Below, piece after piece: positions 17,901-25,681 of a DNA stretch of 64,000 nucleotides. Position 1 is the stretch's first letter, and each line of letters opens with the position of its first letter. A program made the position numbers and the translations under genes. The DNA comes from Paenibacillus guangzhouensis (GTDB lineage Bacteria > Bacillota > Bacilli > Paenibacillales > Paenibacillaceae). The stretch lies in NCBI RefSeq assembly GCF_009363075.1, contig NZ_CP045293.1, forward strand, positions 620,001 to 684,000. Reading direction: 5' to 3'. The notes under the pieces were generated by a model. It did no database searches. It was not told where the DNA came from and saw only the letters and a list, made by a program, of their open reading frames with translations.

Positions 17901-19357
17901 AAAACGCAAGCAAGTATAAGGTTGAAGTGTCAAGCGATAACAAGGTGTGGACGCGTGCCGTTGACAGAACGGTAGATACAGTATCCAGCAAGATTAAAAA
18001 AGACAACGTTTCAAGTAATGCAGTAAGGTATGTCAAGGTAACCTTTACGGAAGGGATCGCTACCATTGATGAAATTAGAATTCGCGGTACCAAGAGCGTA
18101 ATCATCCCGGAATCTAACAACATTGTATTAAACAAACCTGTTGTTTCTGACAGCCAGCAGAGCAGCAATCCCGCATCCGCAGGTAACGATGGGGATGAGT
18201 CGACGCGTTGGTGTGTGGCGGATGATAAGCATCCACATTACTGGCAGGTGAATCTCGGTGGAAAATATGATTTAACGGGTTCAAAGGTCATATTTGAGAA
18301 AGCCGGTAAGGCGATGATGTATAAGATTGAGGTTTCAAGTGACGCTGCAACTTGGACGACAGTGGTTGACCATATGAATAACACGAGCAACACGGAACAA
18401 GTCAGAACAGATAACTGGACGGCGAAGGGCGTAGAATATATCAAGGTCACAGTTATGGGATACCCGGATCTATGGGGAGGTTTCCGCGAGTTCGAAGCGT
18501 ACGGTGCTAAATCGCCATTAGTGGATACAATAGCGCTGAAAACAGCGATCGAAGCTGCTCAAGTCAAAGTGGATCATGCCGCCGTTGGCAATCAGCCAGG
18601 ACAATATCCGCAAGCAGCCGTTGATGCATTAAAAGCAGCGATTGCAGCAGCACAAAGCGTTGTCGGTACGGCAACCACACAAGCAGAAGTGACAGCAGCG
18701 ATCGAAGCGCTTCAAGCCGCAGTTCAAACCTTCGATAAGGCCGCAACAGCTGCATCGTCCGGCTCCATCTTGGCGCCAGCTACAGTGACAGCTGGCAAAG
18801 CGTTCAACGTGCAAGTCGGTCTCAGCGGCGTAACGCAAGGGGTTTATGCGCAGGATCTATCGGTCGAGTTCGATCCGGCTAAGCTCGAGTTCTTGTCTGC
18901 GAAATCCCTCATGCAAGGAGTTAGTATCATTGATAAGAAGACGACAGCGGATGGCAAGCTGCGGTTCATCGTCGCGAGTGTTGGTTCAGGAAACGCCGTA
19001 ACAGGTACGAAGAATGTCCTGGAACTGACGTTCAAAGCGAAGGAAGTAGCGGAAGCGGCGGTAAATAGTGTCATCTCGTTAACGAAGGTCATGATTTCGG
19101 ATGCCGAAGGAGCAGAGATGACCATCGGAAATGCGAGCTCCACCGTACAAGTGGTGAAGGAGCAGCCACCGGTTCCATCAGGCGACTTGAATGGTGACGG
19201 CAAAGTAACGATCGGTGACCTTGCAATTGCTGCTGCGAACTATGGTGCAACCAAGGATAGCCCGAACTGGAGTAAGCTGCAAATGGCTGACTTTGACAAG
19301 AATGGCGTCATTGATATCAGCGACTTGGCGGCGATTGCGCAGAAGATTATTCAATAA
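14927..19357 (+). CDS. Secreted modular GH43 glycosidase (xylosidase/arabinofuranosidase type) with cohesin and dockerin
   Basis: A 1476-residue extracellular enzyme. Order: signal peptide (~1-31, YARAA); GH43 beta-propeller (~32-340) starting NPIMWGDYPDNDVIRVGD with the catalytic Asp and general-acid Glu in YNEGSHAYKIG; beta-xylosidase C-terminal ConA-like domain (~350-540, LQWQWNHNPDNDKWSLAERP); CBM6-like (~548-695); fibronectin III (~703-783); three F5/8-type-C domains (~788-925, 930-1060, 1062-1197); a FIVAR helical domain (~1200-1275); cohesin-like (~1278-1413); and type I dockerin (~1418-1476). The start follows AAGGAGG. It is the second gene of the GH2 operon and ends in a terminator. 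The GH43 plus ConA-like pairing is typical of beta-xylosidases and arabinofuranosidases, but the actual linkage cleaved cannot be read from the sequence. Confidence 0.9.
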   Translation: MSNTRQRARKAMILAVLIALFANFPTYARAADNGNGTYTNPIMWGDYPDNDVIRVGDTYYMSSTSMHLFPGSPIMSSKDLVNWKYESYAVDRMVGDMYDLKNGQNAYDEGPWATSLRYHNGKFYLLYNINRDAAYVSIANSAQGPWTIYKLEDELYDPGLFFDDNGKVYVVHGQGQLYLSEMKIVNEATGQLSIISKRAPGASRNGKMIYDYKGGYYNEGSHAYKIGEYYYILSTPTWNKGSKKEIAIRTKDLANGPYEVKDIMTSFMNFTGNGIHQGGIVDVPQGEGKEAEWWSVIFQDRGKLGRVPTLQPVQWKDGWPYMGELDGEKAVVTFKKPNIPGLSTTEPKAPATTDDFNSSALGLQWQWNHNPDNDKWSLAERPGYIRLKTSSVATTLAYARNTLTQRIIGPDCIGTVKMDISHMADGDQAGLSVIQRDSNFIGIKNEDGKKRIVVQDLWNEQASIDLPKRTSNIWFRAETPRFEYRTEFSYSLDGANFTRLGGRYDMRYGTYVGMRFGIFNYATKDLGGYIDVDSFDLTTTENQGNVFGIDKKMDAERYDDQNYVTDKNLTINAKTEWTHDDVNNGYDQSIANIKNGDWLRYDQVDFGDGAAKWFNARVASHKTSGTIEVKLADAQGNPAETIATLQIPNTGDLNTYVNAKVELSRKVTGKQKIFLVFNGADKEISKLNWFMFGSGDYPAIAAVPTHVQVGSTKSSTIDIAWDAVSGALQYDIKINNKIISNATSSFSETGLLPGATYTVQVRSKNFAGFSEWSEGIKITTKADPEMIPSSGMTVTASSEETQAEDNKAANVLDGNLDTIWHTKWSGGNTPPHTLDFNLGQTYDVYKLKYTPRQSGGDNGVVTKYNIYTSMDGVNYTLVKENGTFVNDSTPKTVTFRPTQAHYLRFEVLAGHNGFGSAAEMNLYQNADSIPAVSGNKPAAASSEQAGYEASKANDGDLATAWKAAVQDTMKTWTVDLEEKYDLTGIELEWATENASKYKVEVSSDNKVWTRAVDRTVDTVSSKIKKDNVSSNAVRYVKVTFTEGIATIDEIRIRGTKSVIIPESNNIVLNKPVVSDSQQSSNPASAGNDGDESTRWCVADDKHPHYWQVNLGGKYDLTGSKVIFEKAGKAMMYKIEVSSDAATWTTVVDHMNNTSNTEQVRTDNWTAKGVEYIKVTVMGYPDLWGGFREFEAYGAKSPLVDTIALKTAIEAAQVKVDHAAVGNQPGQYPQAAVDALKAAIAAAQSVVGTATTQAEVTAAIEALQAAVQTFDKAATAASSGSILAPATVTAGKAFNVQVGLSGVTQGVYAQDLSVEFDPAKLEFLSAKSLMQGVSIIDKKTTADGKLRFIVASVGSGNAVTGTKNVLELTFKAKEVAEAAVNSVISLTKVMISDAEGAEMTIGNASSTVQVVKEQPPVPSGDLNGDGKVTIGDLAIAAANYGATKDSPNWSKLQMADFDKNGVIDISDLAAIAQKIIQ
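18525..18750 (+). repeat. FIVAR-domain repeat, copy 1 (GH43 gene)
   Basis: Encodes the alanine/glutamine-rich helical FIVAR domain. It is closely repeated, with near-identical stretches, at 24540-24770 in the GH101 gene (shared blocks include CAATATCCGCAAGCAGCCGT). Confidence 0.8.
18760..19357 (+). repeat. Cohesin-dockerin cassette, copy 2 (GH43 gene)
   Basis: Second copy of the ~600-bp 3' cassette. It is most like copy 3; for example the block around 18845-18905 is almost unchanged at 24861-24926. Confidence 0.85.
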
Positions 19358-19364
19358 AGAGTTG

Positions 19365-19400
19365 AGAGCAGCCTGAGGGGATCTTGGGCTGCTCTATTTT
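19365..19400 (+). terminator. Rho-independent terminator after the GH2-GH43 operon
   Basis: Stem AGAGCAGCC / GGCTGCTCT with a 13-nt loop and a T-rich tail (ATTTTC). Confidence 0.8.
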
Positions 19401-19431
19401 CAGTGCTTAAGAATCAATTTGGGCTTACCGT

Positions 19432-19491
19432 AAAATAGATCAAGAAATCAAAATTATCGTCATTAACCTCTCATTGGCGGGAGAGTAAGAT
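19432..19491 (+). promoter_or_regulatory. Regulon element B upstream of the GH101 gene
   Basis: Half-sites GATCAA (19438-19443) and CGTCAT (19458-19463) are 20 bp apart. The -10 TAAGAT (19486-19491) is 28 bp after the start of the second half-site. It shares most bases with the element at 10171 over 60 bp. The 402-bp gap 19358-19759 holds a terminator, this promoter, a cre-like site and a ~255-nt leader with no convincing gene. Confidence 0.68.
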
Positions 19492-19642
19492 GTAACCATA
19501 CATAATTTTGTAATCCTTCCTAAGAATCCTTCCACGAATTTATATTTCATCAGGGGATAGAGAACTGCGCCCCGACATTACATGTTCAACAAGTGACTTA
19601 CTTCACCTATAAGACCAAAAGCAAGGGGATTGACAGTAAAAT

Positions 19643-19656
19643 TGTAAGCGGTTTCC
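19643..19656. promoter_or_regulatory. cre-like site (CcpA) in the GH101 leader
   Basis: TGTAAGCGGTTTCC differs from TGWAAGCGNTWNCA only at the last base. It lies about 140 bp after the predicted transcription start, so repression would act as a roadblock to elongation. Confidence 0.55.
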
Positions 19657-19759
19657 CATTGTTTAACTCAAAGGAGGTGATGCTGATCGATGGCAATTGC
19701 ACGAAAGATCAATTAGGAGTGATTGGCAAGTCATAGATTGAACTCGAAGGAGGATGAAA

Positions 19760-22700
19760 ATGTCACTGTCTAAAGTCATTAGAAACTTAGCACTCGTGGT
19801 AGCCTCTGTACAAATGATTAGTATTACGATTCCTGCATTTTCAGGAACTGCGGATGCTGCAGCTTATGATGGAATCATAGAATCCAATCAAATGAAAGTT
19901 CAAGTCGATCAGAAATTCCCAAGAATCATCAAGTATGAGTTAAATAATAAAGTGTTGAATGGCTCGGAAGATGTATTAGACAAAATAAGAATCAACGGTA
20001 AAGACTACGTACCCAAAGTAGAATACATGGAAAGTGCAAATGAAGCGGATTATACGCTTACGATTAGCGAATTGAATGTAGTTCTGAAAGTATCCATTAC
20101 TGTAAAAGACAATACGCTTGACTTTTTAGTAACAGATGTGAAAGAAAATGGCGCAGCAAGAATACATACCATTGAATTTCCAGACCATAGCTTGGTTTCG
20201 GTGAGAAGTACAGAAGGGGGTGCCAAATTCGCCGGTTCCCGAATGGAAACTGCTGTATATAAAAAAGGCGATGTGTACCAGGATGTATCGGGAACGCCTG
20301 CCGTAGATAGCACGCCAAAAAACTATATGTACGCGTTTGTTAATAATGATGCATTAGCAGCGGGTGTCTGGTCAAATGCATATGGTGATACCAATCAAGA
20401 TGCAGACAATGATAATCACCGTATTGTAAAGCAGACGATGAAGAAAACGGATTACTCTCGTACGGCTTTATGGAGTGCATCATGGGTATACCGTGGGAAT
20501 AGCATGCCAAATGATATAACGGAGCCCTTACCACATACGAAAGTCGTGATCACAGAGGACGCAAATGCGGATACAAAAGTGGATTGGCAGGATGCAGCCG
20601 TTGCATACCGCGATATCATGAACAATCCCGTAGGCAGCGATCGGATGTCTGAACTTGTTGTTCACCGGATCCCAATGAACTTTGGCAGTCAGGCAACTAA
20701 CCCTTTCTTGAAGACATTAGATGAAACAAAGCGAATCTATCAATCGACAGACGGGCTAGGACAGTGGGTGGAGTTAAAGGGGTATCAAGCAGAAGGGCAC
20801 GACTCCTCACATCCGGATTACGGCGGACATATCGGTGTACGGCAGGGCGGACAGAAGGATATGGATACGCTCGTAAGAGAAGCGCAGAAATATAATGCTT
20901 TTATGGGTGTACATATTAGCGGTACAGGTGCTCACCCGGAAGCCAAGGCTTTTGATGATCAATTAGTTAATGTCAACAAAGGCGGCTGGGACTGGCTTGA
21001 CCAATCTTATGACTTCGATGATCCGACTTACCGTAGAGAAGTCACCACCGGAAATCGTAAGAATCGGTTGCAGATGTTAAAGGACGATGCTCCGACGCTT
21101 GATTTTATTTATGCGGATGCATGGTATGAACAGGGCTTTAATGGAAGAAGATTTGCTAGTGAAGTGAATGCTATGGGTTGGACGCTTACGACGGAGTTTC
21201 CCAACGTACTAGAGGATGAAGCGGTGTGGAATCACTGGTCCGTTGACTATGATTACGGCGGAAAGAGCACCAAAGGTTATAGCAGTGACATTGCAAGATT
21301 TGTGCGTAATCACCAAAAAGATACTTGGATTGTTCGTCATCCGATCCTTGGCGGTACGGAGGCGAATGATGCGGAAGGATGGCAGGGTAGAGTAGATTAC
21401 GATGAAATGATCAATATTGTATTCAAAACAAATCTGCCAACAAAATATCTACAAAGTTTCCCTATGACGAAGTACGACGTCAATAACAATGTAGGGCGCG
21501 TTGAATTCGAAGGAAATGTCGTCGCACAGCGAACAGCAGATGGGAAAAGAACTTTCACGAAAGATGGCAAGAAGCTGCTAGAAGAAAATGTGACGATTAC
21601 GAAAGCAACGGAAGGCGGCAACACGTACGATAAGGTTACGTACTCCAACCTCAAATATTTGTTGCCATGGTCGCCAAATGCCGAAAAGACCAAAAATGAA
21701 CTAGCTAGCGCTGAAGAAAAGTTGTACCACTACAATGAAAATGGCGGATCAACGACATGGGAACTCCCAACAAGCTGGAACAATGTATCAACTGTAAAGT
21801 TGTACACTTTAACAGATACAGGGAAGAAAGATGAAAAGGTATTAAACGTCGTAAATGGCAAAATTACGATTGAAAATGCAGCAGCAAAACAAGCTTACGT
21901 TGTTTACAAAGGGGACGTTACACCAAAGGTTGAAGAGATAAATTGGGGATTTGCGATGCCTGCTAAGGATCCAAGTTTCAACAGCGGGAAGCTGGATCAC
22001 TGGAATGTAAAGAGCGGAGCAGCAACCGTAGAACGTAACCCTCGTGGACAGTATGAATTAGTCGTCAAAGAAAATGCGGAAGAAACGGTACTAGAGACTG
22101 GGTTATCAGGATTGAAACCGGGAACCTACTCCGCATCTATATATGTTCAAGTAGGAAATACACCAAACAGTACAAATGCTAGTGATCCCAACACAGCAGG
22201 AAATGCAAAACGTAAAACGACGATTGGTGTGAAAGATTACGCCGGAGCAGACATCACGAACTATACGGAGAGTTCACCGCTTAAGAACTATATCTCAGCT
22301 GACTCCAAGCACAGCACCAATATGCAGAGAATGAGAGTCGTTTTTGATGTAGCCGCAGGACAGGATACAGCAATATTGTATTTGAAAGTAGCTCCAGGAA
22401 CAGCGGCTGTAACCTTTGACGATGTTCGTGCTGTACCTACGAAGCGAGTTGTACCTCAATCTCCAGAGGTAGTCGTAGCTGAAGATTTTGAGAATGTGGA
22501 CCAAGGTTTGACGCCATTTGTTATCGCAGATGCTGACGGCGTAAGTGATCCACGTACGCACCTATCTGAATTACACGCGCCATACACGCAAAAAGGATGG
22601 AATGGCAACCAAACGGATGACGTATTAAACGGCAACTGGTCCATTAAGACCCATAAATCTGGTGGCGGTCTTATTATGAGAACATTACCGCAGACGTTAA

Positions 22701-25375
22701 GATTCGATAAAGGAACAACATACGAAGTAACTTTCAAATATGAGAGCCAGTTCGATAAGAAGATTAACTTCGTTGTAGGCAACGGCACGAAGGAAGTGTT
22801 GAATGTACCGATGCCGCAGGCCACCGTTCCTACGCCGTTTACGGTTAAATTTACAGCAAGCACTGAAGATTTCTGGATCGGAACAAGAAATACGGTTGGC
22901 AGTTCGGCAGGGGACTTCATCCTTGATGATCTAGTTGTGAAAGAAGCGAAGGATGCTACCATCGAACCGCCGCAAATTTCGCCTGTTGACTTAACGATTA
23001 TCCCTGTAGATGGGATCAGAGCAAGTGCAACGGGTTATCAAGAAGGTGATAACCCTGAAAATGTTCTTGATGGAAACACAGGTTCACTCTGGCACACAGC
23101 TTGGGATGGAAGCGATAAATTACCACAATCCATTACGCTAGATTTAGGTAAAGCTTACAATGCAAACAGAGTAGATGTTACACCAAGACAGCAGACGAAT
23201 AGTAGCGGTGTAGCGAATGGTAATGGCTTTATTACAAAATATGAATTATATGTGAAGGTTGCAGATGCTCAAGATTTTGTGAAAGTTGCAGATGGAACAT
23301 GGGAAAAGACGATTGCAACGAAACAAATTGCTATTGATAGTTCAAAGCCAATCACTCATGTGAAGTTAACAGCATTAGAAGGGATTAATGGTTGGGCGAG
23401 TGTCGCTGAGATGAGAGTGGCTCAACAAGCTCCTTCCATCACTGGACCAAAGACAGTAGAAGTCAGCACGACAGCTGGCATGCATCCGGAAATGCCTTCA
23501 ACAGTAAAGGCAACAATGAGCAATGGCACCGTCATGGAATTGCCAGTTCAATGGCCAGCCATTGCCCCTTCCAAATATGCTGAAGTAGGAACCTTTGAAG
23601 TTATAGGTCACATTAATGGCGCTCAGGATGCTGCGATTACAGCGACCGTAACCGTAACAGCCAGCGGAGAAGTAGAGATCGTAGATGCCAAAGTGATGAA
23701 TGTTTACACTTCGGTAGGAACTGCACCTGTTATGCCTGAAAAAGCTAAAATGGTCACTTCAAACGGTACAGTGATCCAAGTGCCAGTCACTTGGGAGACA
23801 ATTGCTAAAGATCGGTATAGCCAAGCTGGATCCTTCAGCGTAACGGGAACTGTAACGGGATCTACGATCAAAGCGCAGGCTATTGTTATTGTGACAGATA
23901 GCCAAGCCACAATTCGAGAAATTCCAGAAATAAAAATGAACACATTTATTGGTACCAAACCGCTTTTACCCAATACGATTGAAGTCACCATGAGCGATAA
24001 TTCAAAGCGATTTGTAGCTGTGACGTGGGATTCTATAAAGGATGAGCAGATCAGCAAAGCAGGTCAGTTTAATGTAAATGGTACGATTGAAGGTACGGAT
24101 AAGAAAGCCGTTGCCGTCATCACCGTCAAAGAAGATCCGAACATTGCATTGAAGAAACCTGCTACGGCAAGCAGTCAGCAGACTGGCAATACGGCAGCGA
24201 TGGGTAACGATGGTCAAACATCAACGCGCTGGTGCGTAAGTGATCCCAAAACGGAGCATTGGTGGAAGGTTGACCTCGGAGCACAATACGATGTTACGAG
24301 TTCTAAGATTACTTGGGAATCCGCATCAAGTACGCTGAAGTATAGAATCGAAGTATCTTCTGACGGCGTAACATGGCAAAAGACGGTGGATAAGTGGGAT
24401 ACACCAGTGACTGAAAGTGTTACAGCAGATACTTGGTCAGCTGAAAAAGTTAAATTTATTCGGGTGACAGCTCTAGGTGTAGGAACTACTTGGGCAGGGT
24501 TCCGTGAGTTTGAAGCGTACGGCGTTAAATCACCGGTCGTGGATACAATTGCGCTAAAGGGAGCCATCACGGCAGCTCAAGTCAAAGTTGATGGAGCCGT
24601 CGTAGGCAATCAACCAGGACAATATCCGCAAGCAGCCGTCGATGCATTGAAAGCAGCGATCGCAACGGCGCAACGTGTTGTCGATACAGCAGCAACACAA
24701 GCAGAAGTGACAGCAGCGATCGAGGCGCTTCAAGCCGCGGTCAAAACTTTCGATGATGCCGCAACAGCTGCGTCGTCCGGTTCCATCTCGGCGCCAGCTA
24801 CAGTGACAGCTGGCCAAGAGTTCAACGTGCAAGTCGGCCTCAAAGGCGTAACGCAAGGGGTATATGCGCAGGATCTATCGGTCGAGTTCGATCCGGCTAA
24901 GCTCGAGTTCTTGTCTGCGAAATCCCTTATTCATGGAGTTAGCATCATCGATAAGAAGACAACGCCGGATGGCAAGCTGCGGTTCATCGTCGCAAGCGAG
25001 GGTCCAGGCCATGCGGTAACCGGCACGAAGAATGTTCTTGAACTGACATTCAAAGCGAAGGAAGTAGCAGAAACGTCGGTAAATAGTGCCATCTCGTTAA
25101 CGAAGGTCATGATTTCGGATGCTGAAGGAGCAGAGATGACGATCGGAAATGCGAGCTCTACCGTACAAGTAGTGAAGGAGCAACTGCCAGTTGCGACGGG
25201 CGACTTGAATGGCGACGGCAAAGTCACGATCGGTGACCTTGCGATTGCTGCTGCGAACTATGGCGCAACGAAGGATAGTCCGAACTGGAGTAAGCTGCGA
25301 ATGGCTGACTTTGACAAGAATGGCGTCATTGATATCAGCGACTTGGCGGCGATTGCGCAGAAGATTATTCAATAA
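19760..25375 (+). CDS. Secreted modular GH101-type endo-alpha-N-acetylgalactosaminidase with cohesin and dockerin
   Basis: An 1871-residue extracellular enzyme. Order: signal peptide (~1-34); N-terminal mutarotase-like beta-sandwich (~35-280); GH101 barrel (~290-640) with the nucleophile position in FIYADAW (Asp ~452), a likely acid/base Glu in LTTEFP (~479) and the family signature FVRNHQKDTW ... GWQGRVDYDEM; beta-sandwich and CBM-like modules (~730-1075); F5/8-type-C (~1080-1220); three Ig-like Big_4 repeats (~1227-1457); second F5/8-type-C (~1460-1588); FIVAR (~1592-1670); cohesin-like (~1673-1808); and type I dockerin (~1813-1871). GGAGG at 19749-19753 fits the ATG at 19760 (6 nt), not the in-frame ATG at 19754. 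Characterised GH101 enzymes release Gal-beta-1,3-GalNAc from Ser/Thr of mucin-type glycoproteins. Motif changes here make a shifted specificity possible. Confidence 0.87.
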   Translation: MSLSKVIRNLALVVASVQMISITIPAFSGTADAAAYDGIIESNQMKVQVDQKFPRIIKYELNNKVLNGSEDVLDKIRINGKDYVPKVEYMESANEADYTLTISELNVVLKVSITVKDNTLDFLVTDVKENGAARIHTIEFPDHSLVSVRSTEGGAKFAGSRMETAVYKKGDVYQDVSGTPAVDSTPKNYMYAFVNNDALAAGVWSNAYGDTNQDADNDNHRIVKQTMKKTDYSRTALWSASWVYRGNSMPNDITEPLPHTKVVITEDANADTKVDWQDAAVAYRDIMNNPVGSDRMSELVVHRIPMNFGSQATNPFLKTLDETKRIYQSTDGLGQWVELKGYQAEGHDSSHPDYGGHIGVRQGGQKDMDTLVREAQKYNAFMGVHISGTGAHPEAKAFDDQLVNVNKGGWDWLDQSYDFDDPTYRREVTTGNRKNRLQMLKDDAPTLDFIYADAWYEQGFNGRRFASEVNAMGWTLTTEFPNVLEDEAVWNHWSVDYDYGGKSTKGYSSDIARFVRNHQKDTWIVRHPILGGTEANDAEGWQGRVDYDEMINIVFKTNLPTKYLQSFPMTKYDVNNNVGRVEFEGNVVAQRTADGKRTFTKDGKKLLEENVTITKATEGGNTYDKVTYSNLKYLLPWSPNAEKTKNELASAEEKLYHYNENGGSTTWELPTSWNNVSTVKLYTLTDTGKKDEKVLNVVNGKITIENAAAKQAYVVYKGDVTPKVEEINWGFAMPAKDPSFNSGKLDHWNVKSGAATVERNPRGQYELVVKENAEETVLETGLSGLKPGTYSASIYVQVGNTPNSTNASDPNTAGNAKRKTTIGVKDYAGADITNYTESSPLKNYISADSKHSTNMQRMRVVFDVAAGQDTAILYLKVAPGTAAVTFDDVRAVPTKRVVPQSPEVVVAEDFENVDQGLTPFVIADADGVSDPRTHLSELHAPYTQKGWNGNQTDDVLNGNWSIKTHKSGGGLIMRTLPQTLRFDKGTTYEVTFKYESQFDKKINFVVGNGTKEVLNVPMPQATVPTPFTVKFTASTEDFWIGTRNTVGSSAGDFILDDLVVKEAKDATIEPPQISPVDLTIIPVDGIRASATGYQEGDNPENVLDGNTGSLWHTAWDGSDKLPQSITLDLGKAYNANRVDVTPRQQTNSSGVANGNGFITKYELYVKVADAQDFVKVADGTWEKTIATKQIAIDSSKPITHVKLTALEGINGWASVAEMRVAQQAPSITGPKTVEVSTTAGMHPEMPSTVKATMSNGTVMELPVQWPAIAPSKYAEVGTFEVIGHINGAQDAAITATVTVTASGEVEIVDAKVMNVYTSVGTAPVMPEKAKMVTSNGTVIQVPVTWETIAKDRYSQAGSFSVTGTVTGSTIKAQAIVIVTDSQATIREIPEIKMNTFIGTKPLLPNTIEVTMSDNSKRFVAVTWDSIKDEQISKAGQFNVNGTIEGTDKKAVAVITVKEDPNIALKKPATASSQQTGNTAAMGNDGQTSTRWCVSDPKTEHWWKVDLGAQYDVTSSKITWESASSTLKYRIEVSSDGVTWQKTVDKWDTPVTESVTADTWSAEKVKFIRVTALGVGTTWAGFREFEAYGVKSPVVDTIALKGAITAAQVKVDGAVVGNQPGQYPQAAVDALKAAIATAQRVVDTAATQAEVTAAIEALQAAVKTFDDAATAASSGSISAPATVTAGQEFNVQVGLKGVTQGVYAQDLSVEFDPAKLEFLSAKSLIHGVSIIDKKTTPDGKLRFIVASEGPGHAVTGTKNVLELTFKAKEVAETSVNSAISLTKVMISDAEGAEMTIGNASSTVQVVKEQLPVATGDLNGDGKVTIGDLAIAAANYGATKDSPNWSKLRMADFDKNGVIDISDLAAIAQKIIQ
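24540..24770 (+). repeat. FIVAR-domain repeat, copy 2 (GH101 gene)
   Basis: Second copy of the FIVAR segment described at 18525. A more diverged FIVAR domain lies in the GH84 gene at ~40345-40560. Confidence 0.8.
24775..25375 (+). repeat. Cohesin-dockerin cassette, copy 3 (GH101 gene)
   Basis: Third copy of the ~600-bp 3' cassette. The protein versions of all three are nearly the same across the whole cohesin and dockerin, whereas the GH84 version at 39935-40758 is clearly diverged. Confidence 0.85.
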
Positions 25376-25413
25376 TGCAGTAAATAGGAATTCATACTGG
25401 GATAGCAGGTTCG

Positions 25414-25452
25414 AAGAAGATCGTCAGCACTCGTGCAGGCGATCTTCTTTAT
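25414..25452 (+). terminator. Rho-independent terminator after the GH101 gene
   Basis: Stem AAGAAGATCG / CGATCTTCTT with a 16-nt loop, followed by a short T-rich tail. The rest of 25376-25681 contains only this, a cre-like site and the gldA promoter. Confidence 0.8.
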
Positions 25453-25590
25453 TCGTGTTGCTATTCTAAAAGAAATTGAAAATTTAATGTACGCATAAGA
25501 CGTCGAGTTTACATCATCTATGATTCGATTTCTTCAATAAACAGGACAAGATTCTACGATTCTGCAACAAAATGACAAAATAATTCGATC

Positions 25591-25604
25591 TGAAAACGCT
25601 TGAA
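25591..25604. promoter_or_regulatory. cre-like site upstream of gldA
   Basis: TGAAAACGCTTGAA has one mismatch to the relaxed cre consensus TGWAANCGNTWNCA. It lies 41 bp upstream of the -10 hexamer TATAAT (25645-25650), so CcpA could modulate glycerol/dihydroxyacetone metabolism. Confidence 0.45.
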
Positions 25605-25644
25605 TTCGCGCGGATCCTTCCATGTATCTCCTGAAGCATACGAC

Positions 25645-25650
25645 TATAAT
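25645..25650 (+). promoter_or_regulatory. -10 element of gldA-dhaKL
   Basis: Perfect TATAAT 32 bp upstream of the gldA ATG. No good -35 is visible 16-18 bp upstream, suggesting activator dependence. Confidence 0.5.
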
Positions 25651-25681
25651 AGAGCTATATTCAGCTAGGGAGGAATTCGAT

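Noticed and set aside
19690-19716. Eight-codon frame MAIARKIN resembling the dockerin end of the GH2 protein
   Set aside because: The match is too short, and the upstream frame has a stop immediately before it; chance similarity is more likely than a dockerin remnant.
19680-19736. Small frame (18 codons) directly after AAGGAGGTG in the GH101 leader
   Set aside because: The Shine-Dalgarno sequence is only 2 nt from the ATG, and no similar peptide occurs in the GH2 leader, where the corresponding frame runs into the enzyme. Kept only as a leader-motif observation.
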